A DNA stretch of 64,000 bases from positions 1 through 64,000 of the forward strand of contig NZ_JAAIYA010000029.1 in assembly GCF_010894405.1 (NCBI RefSeq). Direction: 5' to 3'. Of the stretch, positions 24,201 through 33,200 are shown piece by piece. A model generated the notes under the pieces. That model was not told the origin of the DNA. It saw only the letters and a program-made list of their open reading frames with translations, and searched no databases. Origin of the DNA: Pyxidicoccus caerfyrddinensis. Lineage in GTDB: Bacteria; Myxococcota; Myxococcia; Myxococcales; Myxococcaceae. Positions within the stretch are counted from its first letter, which is position 1; each line of letters starts with the position of its first letter. The position numbers were made by a program, and so were the translations under genes.

Positions 24201-27200
24201 ACGGCGGCACGGCCGGGGCGCTGGAGGTCGTGGCGCAGCTCTCCGTGGCGCCGGGCACCATCCGCGGGCTGGGCATGGTGGAGGGCGGCGCGCTCGCCGT
24301 GTTGATCGAGGAGGGTGGGGCGTCGCGGCTGGAGCTGCGTGGCACCGAGGACGGTGAGCTCCGCACGCTCAGCGTCATCAACGGACTGCCGGCCGGGGCC
24401 CGCGCCCTGGCGGTGGACGGGAGCCGGGTGGCCGTGGCCGTCGGCACGTCCGTCCACGTCTACGAGGCCTTCCATCCAGACGCCCCGCAGCTGCTGGGCT
24501 CGTGGACGCCGGCCAATGCCGCGCACGCGCCGCGGTCGGTGGCCCTCTCCGGGCCCTGGGTGCTGGCCGCCGGCCTGAATCGCGCCGCGTGGGTGGACCT
24601 CACGGGCGGCTCGGGACCCGTGGAGCGCACCTTCGTCACCTACCCGGACCTCGCGGCCCCCAAGGCGCTGCTGGGCAACGGGATGGCGCTGATTGGTGAC
24701 GCGTCGAGGACGTACCTCTTCGACACGCTGGCCTATCCGACGGTGGCCCGCGGCACGCCGCCGCCGGGGGGCTCGCTCGCGCCAGGGGAGACGGTATTCC
24801 TCTCGCTCGCCAGCGAGCTGCCGCTGTCCGTGGCGGCGCAGAGCGCGTTCACGATGGTGGACGAGCAGGGCGTGGTCGTTCCGCCGGCCACGGCGTCGCC
24901 CGTTGCTGGCACCGTCCAGTTCACGCCGGCCTCGCCGCTTACCGTGGGCCATCCGTACACGGCCCGGGTGACGTTCGCTCCCACCGGGGTGCTCGGCGGA
25001 ACCGTACTCCAGCCGTGGTGGTTCTCCCTGAAGGCCGGCGCCGGGGCTCCGGCCTTCAGTGTCAGCGCCATCGTTCCGGCGTTCGGCTCGATGGAAGGGG
25101 GCTACCCCGTGGCCATCCTCGGCACCGGTCTGCCGGCGGGCGCGAAGGTGCTCTTCGGCGGCCTGCTCGCGAGCGATGACCCGGACCACACCGCCACGTC
25201 CACGGCGCTCCAGGTGCTGGCGCCGAGGACGACCTCCGCGGGCCCGGTCCGCGTCCGCATCCAGCCCGAGGTCGGCACGCCATTCGACGTGCCGGGTGGG
25301 TTCGTCTACCTGTCGAAGCTCCGGTACACGGAGGTCTCGCCCGACCGCGCGGACGTGGGCGGCGAGAAGGTGACCGTCATCGGCGGCGGCTTCACGCGCG
25401 GCCTCCAGGTCCTCCTCGACGGGGTGCTGGCCCAGACCTCGAACCTGACGCCGACGAGCGTGGACGTGTTCGTCCCCGCGGGCCCGGCCGGGCCCGTGGC
25501 GCTGCGCCTCAAGCAGCAGGGCGAGGAGATTTCCGTCCCCGGGGCCGTGACGCGGGGAGACCGGCGCGCGCCGAAGCTGCTCCGCTGGAACGTGAGCAGC
25601 AAGGTCCAGGTGGACCGCCTGCAGAAGGTCTTCACCGCCACGTTCGACGAGCCCCTGGCCGCCGACGGCGGGCCCCGCAGGAGCATCGGCCTGTATGACG
25701 CCAATGGGGCGCCGGTGCTTGGAGGCTCCGTGGTGGTGGACCTCGCCGCGAGGACGGTGTCGTACGTGCTGCCGGAGAGCGCGGCGCCGCTGACGGGCAT
25801 GGCCCGGTACACGGTCCGCGTGGACAAGGTCGCGGACGTGGAGGGGAACGAGTCCGCCCCGGTCGCGGAGCCCTTCGTGGTGAAGGATGACGTTCCGCCG
25901 GAGGTGGTCATCACGCTGGTGGGCAGCTCCCAGCCGCTCGGCACCCTGCCGCTGCCGGTGAATGTGGAGCACGCCTTCTCCGTGACGGGCACCGACAACA
26001 GCGGCGTGCAGCCGAAGAACCCGCGCCTCACCATCGGGGGCCAGGCCCTCTCGCTGAGCGGAGGCGTCTTCCGCTACCGCTGGCCGTTGGAGGCGGCGCA
26101 CACGCAGCCCCAGCTCGTCGCCACCATGGAGGACGCGGTGGGCAACGTGGGCACGAAGCCGGTGACCCTCACGCTGACGGATGACCCGCCGCCGACGCTC
26201 GTCTTCAAGACGCCCGTGGAGCGGGTGCTCACGAAGGAAGAGGGCGAGTCCATCACCCTGTCGGCGGAAGCCCGGGACAACAGCTGGGTGAGCGCCATCG
26301 AGCTGAGCCTGAACGGCTCGCTCTTCAAGCGTGACACCTATACGTCGTCGCAGACGCAGCCCGTGGTCTCGGGGGCGATGCTCCGCATGGAGCCGGTGGC
26401 CAGCGGGCCGGAGGTGCGCGACATCGTCGGGCGCTCGGTGGATTCCAATGGCCGCTACTCCGAGCCCCAGGTCATCCAGGTGACGGTGAAGCCGGACGTC
26501 ACGCCGCCCACCCTGGCGTGGGTGGCGCCGGCCGACGGCAGCGAGGTGGCTTCCGGGACGGCGCTGGAGCTGCGGCTGACCGTCACGGACAACAACCCCG
26601 TCACCTCCGTCTCCATCACCCAGGCGATTGGCGCCGAGAGCGCCGTGCCGCTGGCGTCCTTCCAGCGTCCCCCGGCGGGGATTCGCTGGGTGGCGCCGGC
26701 CGTGACGGCGCGGACGCCGGTGCGGCTGCGCGTGACGGCGAAGGATGTCCGTGGCAACGAGGCCTGGAAGGACACCGTGGTCACCGTGATGCCGCCGCTC
26801 GCGTCCGGGCGTCCCGTCGTGGCCTTCCGTTCGCCCGCTCCCGGGACCTCGATTCCGGAGAGCTTCATGGTGAACGCGCAGGTGGACGCGACCGCGCCCG
26901 CGGGTATCGCCTCCGTGCGCCTGTCGTTCGACGGCCAGGAGGTGACCCTCACGCGTCCGCCCTGGACGTACCTGTTCCCAGTGCCGATGACCAACGGGGT
27001 TGCGCGCCGCGCCGTGATGCGCGCGGTGGCGGTCGACGTCAACGGCCAGGAGAGCGAGCCCGCGCTCCAGGAAGTCAACATCCTGGAGTACACCAGCTCG
27101 ACGCCGTCCTTCTCCGTGGCCACGCGCCCGGCGGGGCCGGTGTGGCTCGGTGGCTCCACGCTGCACGTCAATGGCGCGGGGACCGACGGAGGCGTGGCGC

Positions 27201-30200
27201 TGTCGGCCTCCGTCCGGGCGGCTGACGCCTCCGTGCCCTCCGTGGGTGGGGATGCCTTCGAGCTGCCGCTGTCCCGCGAGCAGGATGCCGTCGTCGCCTC
27301 GGTGCAGGCGGATGCGTTCGGCACGGGCAACCTCGTGCGGACGCGGGAGGGCCGCCTGGCGGTGTTCGCCCGCGGGCCCGCCACGGTGCGGTCGACGCCG
27401 GGCGCTGACGTGAAGGCGGTGGCGGTGCGCGGCGACACGTGGGCGTTGCTGCGCGACGACGCGGCCGGCCGGAGCCTCGTGGAGCTGCGCTCGCGCGCCA
27501 CGCTGGACGTCATCGGCTCGCGGACGCTCGTGGGCCGCGCGGTGGGGCTGGCCTTCGTGGAGGACCGGCTCGCGGTGGCCGTGAGCCGCCAGGGGACGGG
27601 AGCCCTCGAGCTGCTGTCTCTGCCGGAGCTGTCCACGGCGGCGACGGTGGAGCTGCGCGGGCCGCCCTCGGCGGTCGCCTCGGTGCGTGGCGGCCTGCTC
27701 GTGGGCACGAACGAGGGCGTGGAGGCCCGGAACGCGCGCGGCGAGCGCCTCTCGCTCGTGCCGCTGGACCGTGTCGTCGCGCTCGCGGCGAACGGAACGG
27801 ACGCGGTGGCGCTGCGCGGGGCGGGCCAGGTGGACCTGCTGGACATGACGGCGCTCCATGCGCCAGTGGTCCAGCGGACACACTCGGGCGCGACGGGGGC
27901 CACGGCGGTGGCGCTCGTCGGGCCGCTGCCGTGCGCGGTTGGCACGTCGGTGCAGTGCTTCAGCGCGGCGGGCTCCATGGGCACGCTGCCGCTGGACGCG
28001 TCCGCGGTGTCGGCCACGGCCTTCGGGCCCTGGCTGGTGGTGGGCACGGCCCGTGGCGCGCGCATCTTCGACGCGGCCTCGATGCAGGTTCCGGATGCGG
28101 GCTACCCCCTGGGCTCGGGTGAGTTCCCCGCGGTCGTGGGCCAGGCGGCCATCGCGGGTGGTGACCTCTTCGCCGCGGACTCGCGGGCGGTCTCCCGCCT
28201 GGCGCTCGCGCGCGGCCCGGCCCAGCCCGTGGTCACGCTCGGCGCGCCGGATGGTGGTGTGGCCGGCACGCGGCTCGCGCTGTCGCCGACGATGCAGGAC
28301 GACGAGGGCCTCTCGCTCAACGCGTACACCGCGGAGCTGCGGCTGGACGGGCGGAGCGTCGAGGTGCTCGACAGCCGGCTGCCGGGCGCGGTGGACCTGC
28401 CGCGCGACGCCGGGGCCGCGGCCCTGTCGCTGCACGTGCGCGACCACGCTGGCAACCTGGTGAGTGCCTCGGCCACGGTGTCGCTGGGGGCGCCGGATGG
28501 CGGGCCCGCGCTGGTGGCCCTCCGGGCGCCTGCCTCGGGCTACGAGAGCACCCACCTGTCGGTGGTGCCCGTCCCGGCCGAGCCGGCCCGCGTGGACCGG
28601 GTGGTCGTCGAGCTGGCGACGCCGGGGGCCGGCGGCGCGGTCATCGCCAGCGCCGAGGGTGTCGCGCCGGCGTTCGCCGTGGACCTGGCCGTGCCACCGC
28701 TGGGGACCGAGCGCCGCCCGGCGGGGGACTACGTCCTGCGGGCTGTCGCCTACGACGGGAGCACGCCGGGAGCGGTCTGGGAGCAGTCCATCCAGATCCT
28801 TGCTGCGCAGCCGGGCCCCTCCTTCTCCCTGTCGTGGATGGGGAATGGGGAGACGCTGGTGCCGGAGGGGACCACCCTGGCGGTGACGGCGGCCTTCGTC
28901 GAGGGCGAGTCGACGGTGGCGCAGGTCCGCTTCTTCGTCGAGGGCGAGGAGCGGCAGGTCGTCAGCAGCGCGCCCTTTGTCGCGGCGCTGCGCATGCCGC
29001 GGCTGAGCGAGCTGGACGCGGGGCCGGGCCCCGTGGATGTCGAGCTGTCGGCGGTCGCCATCACGCAGGCCGGGCGCGCCTCCAACAGCCTCGCGCCGGT
29101 GCGCGTGAAGGTCGTGGCGGACATCGTGCCGCCAGTCATCGGCGCAGCGCAGTTCGTCGTCGAGCCCGCCGGGGAGACGGTCGTCGCCGGCTCCACCGTG
29201 CTGGCGCGCCTGTCGGCCAGTGACGAGGTGGGCGTGGAGTCGCTGTCTCTCCAGGCGTTCCTGGGGGGCAGCCTGGTGGCCTCGGGTGGGACGACCCTGT
29301 CCTATACGGTGCCGGGCGACACGCTGGTGAATACGTCCTTCCAGGTGGTGGCGAAGGCGAAGGACCGCAACGGCAACGAGGCCACCCAGGTCCGCACGCG
29401 CCGGGTGGTGGCGCCCGTGCTGCCTGACTCCGGGAGCGTCTCCGGCGGGTCGTTCGCCCGCGCCAGGAAGCTGACGCTGCGCGGAGACCTCGTCGCCGTC
29501 ACGACTCCCACGGGCGTGGTGCTGGGACGGCTGTCGCACCGGCCCGTTCCGTCCGTCACGCCGCTGGCCACGCTGCCCTACGCCAGTGAGCCCACGGGCG
29601 TCGCCTTCTCCGACAACCTCCTCGTCGTCTCGCGCGGCGCGGCGGGCGTGGACGTGGTGGACATCTCCACGCCGGAGCAGCCCCGCTTCCAGGGCAACCG
29701 GGCGGTGACGTCGCCGGCCCTGGCGGTGGCGAGCGCCGGCCTCGTCGTCATGTCCGAGCAGAACTCCGTCAGGGGCGTCGACCTGTCGGACCCCCGGCGT
29801 CCCGGTATCGGGAGCAGCTTCCTGGACGAGGGGGTGCTCCTGGCACTGAACCCGGATGCCATCGTCACCGGCCGCACCGGCTCGGTCCACGTCCTGGCCC
29901 TGAACGCGGGGGTGACGGGGAACGCCGCCTGGACGGTGCAGGGGTCCCCGCGCGTGGCGCACCTCACCGGCGACGTCCTGATGGTGGGGACCAGCGAGGC
30001 GCTGGAGCTGTTGCCGCTGGAGCTGTTGCCGCTGGACATGTCGCTGCCCCGGCAGAAGCTGCTCCTGGGCACCGGCGTCCAGGCCCTGGCCGTGGCCGGC
30101 GGAATGGCCTACCTGGCCTGCGACGACGGGTTGCTGCGCATGGTGGACGTGCGTGAGCCCCGGGCGCTCCGGGTGGTGGCCGTGGAGCCGCTGGTGGCCA

Positions 30201-33200
30201 CGTCGCTCACGGTGTCCGGTGGCCTGCTGGTGGCGACGACCGAGTCGGGGCTCGTCCTGCGGGAGCTGCACGTGCCGCAGGTGGCCATGTCACCTGACGC
30301 CCTGGGCTCCTTCGACACCAACGCCTCGGGGCTGGTGGCCTCCCGGCGCGGCGTGCTGGTGGCCTCGGGTGATGGCGTGCGCCTGCTGGATTTGGTGGAG
30401 CCCGCGGCGCCCGGGGTGGCGCAGACGTTCCACGCGGGAGCGGCCGCGCGCCAGGTGGAGCAGGTGGGGCACGACGTCTTCGTGCTCGGCCAGGACCGGC
30501 TCACGGTCTGGGTCGAGAAGGGTGACGGCTCCTTCAGCCAGCCCTTGAACGATGCCGACCGGCGCTCTCGCCTGGACGGCCTGGGCAACGTGGGGCGCGT
30601 CCATGCCGCCCAGCGGCGGCTGTGGGCCACCGGCGCGAGCCGGCTGTCCTCGGTGACGCTGCCGCAGGCGCAGGATGCACGGCAGCTGGAGCTGCCGGCC
30701 GCGCCCGTGGATGTGTCGGGTGACGAGCGCCGCGCGGTGGTGGCGCTGGGCTCGGCGGGCTTCGCGCTGGTCGAGGTGGACCCGACAGGAGGCCTGGCGT
30801 TGCGCGCGACGGTGCCGGGCGCGGCCGTGGACGCGGTCGCCCTGGAGGGGGACCTCGCCGTGACGGGAGACACGACGGGCTTGCGTGTCCATGCCCTGAG
30901 CGGTGCCGCGCCCGTGCTCCGTGGCACGGGCACGACGGACGCGCCGGTGCGCCGCATCCGGCTGGCCGGACGGCTGGCCCTGGTCGTCACCGGGGCCGGA
31001 GTGGAGGCCTGGGACCTGACGAGCGAGGTGGCTCCGGCGCGGGTGGCGCGGCTGGTGGTGGACGACGCCAGGGACGCGCGGCTCGTGGGCGGGCTCGTGG
31101 TGGTGGCGGCCGGTGCGGGCGGCGTGAAGGTCTTCCCGGCGCCGGACGAGCCGGTGGCGCCCTCCGCGCGGCTGGTGCCTCCGACGCCGGTGCTCGACGT
31201 CAATCCGGGCCAGCGCATCATGGTCGAGGCGCTCGTGTCGGGCCTGCGCGCCGACGACGCGGAGCTGCTCGTGAACGGCCAGCCCTGGCTGCGGCTGGAG
31301 ACCGAGGAGCCTCGGGCCTACTGGTTCGTGCCGGGAACGGCCACCCCCGCGACTCCGTTCACGCTGCAGGTGCGCGTGCGGGGCGCGGGTGGCGTCGAGG
31401 CGCTGTCTCCGCCGATGACCCTGCGGGTGCTCGGGTCGACGTCGCCTGGGACTCCGTTCGTGAGCTTCGACGGTTCCCCCCCGGACGCGCGCTTCACCCC
31501 GGGGCAGTCGCTGAACCTGAGCGTGAGCGTGTCGGGCGGGCTGCCTCCGTACACGGTGACGGCCCGCCTGGATGGAACGGTCCTCGGCTCGCTGTGGCCC
31601 TCGTCGCTGCAGTCGAGTTTCGCGGGGACACTGCGCCTGCCAGCCTTCGGCGAACCGCTGCCTACCGGCGTGCTCACCGTCACCGCCGTCGACAGCCTGG
31701 GGCAGCAGGCGACCACCAGCCGGTCCCTGCCCCTGAGCGTGGACCTGGGGTCGCCCACCCTGCTGAGCGAGCTGCCGACGGGCCTGCGCATCCTGCCCTT
31801 CGTCAACACGTTCAACCTCTACGCGCGGGACGACGGGCCCTCGACGCTGCGCCTGTACCTGGATGGGACGCTCGTGGCGTCCGCGTCCAACCTGGTCGCG
31901 AACGGGAATCAGTACATGCTCCCCGTCACGCTCCGGCTCTCTCCGGCCCTGCTGGGTAAGACCGTGCGCCTCAAGGCCGTGGTCGAGGACTTCGCTGGCA
32001 ACACGCCGCTCGAGGCGACCCGGGACTACGTCGTGCAGCCCGATGGCGCGGCGCCGGAGATTCTCTTGTACGACGGCCCCCCGTACGAGGCCCAGGAGGG
32101 CGGCACCTACTCGTACGACTTCCGCGCGAGCGACGTGGAGAACGACCTCAAGAAGATGGAGATCTTCACCGTCATCGGTGGCCGGTGGATCGGCGACGGT
32201 CAGGTCGAGGGCGGCACCAGCCAGTTCCTCAATTCCGGGACGAGCCGGGTGACGGGGTCGTACACCCTCCCGCTGCTCAAGGATCTGGGGGGCAGGAACT
32301 ACATGTGCCTGCTCGCGGTCGCGACCGACCTGGCGGGCCACAAGCGCGAGAAGTCCTACTGCCATTTCGTGCGCGTGAACGCCGGGCCCCTGCTCTCCGC
32401 GATGGTCTTGCACGTGGGCGGCCTCACGGGAGTCCCCGCCGGCTATCCGGTGACCATCCAGGCGACGGCGACCGACTCGGAGCACCGGGTGGCCGACCTC
32501 CAGATGAGCGTCATCGGGCCGGAAGGGGCACTCTCGGGGTCCGCGAAGACATGCGTGGACGACGGCAAGACGTGCACCAGCCGCGTGGAGAACGTCGTCA
32601 CGACGGAGGGAGGGGCGCTGCGCGTGGTGGCCACGGCGCGGGACAGCCTGGATGCGGGCACCACCTACGAGGCTCCGGTCCAGGTCGTTCCCAATGTGGC
32701 GCCCACGGTCACGCTGGCCTCGTCCACCAACTACGTGCTGGTGGGGTCGTTGGTGAACGTGGAGGCAGAGTTCTACGACGAGTTGCGGCTGTCGACAGCG
32801 CAGCTCTCCGTGGAGCAGGTGGACGGCGGCGTCCTCTCCCTCGAGGCATGGTCCGAGTTCGGGGTCGAGAACCGCCAGAGCCACAGCCTTGCGGACAGCT
32901 ATCTTGCGACCGAGCCGGGGACGCTCCGCTTCCACGCGAGCGCAACGGACTACCCGGGGCTGGACGGCGGAGCGGAGTTCTACGTCCGGGTGCTGCCCGA
33001 GGAGGCCGGGAGTACGTGTGAGGCCGCGGTGCCCATGCCCGCCTCCAAGCACTTCATGCCCGTGCTGCAGCCGATGAGCCCGCCGTTCGAGGCCTGCGGC
33101 CGGACGTTCACGCAGGGCGCGTGGGTCGAGCTCCCGTTCGATGGGCCGGCGCAGCGGGTCACCTTCTATGCCTCCCACAACGGCCCCTATTACGAGAACT

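Noticed and set aside
30005..30036. A short tandem duplication encoding LELLPLELLPL in the giant gene
   Set aside because: A 15-bp in-frame duplication with no sign of being more than local slippage.
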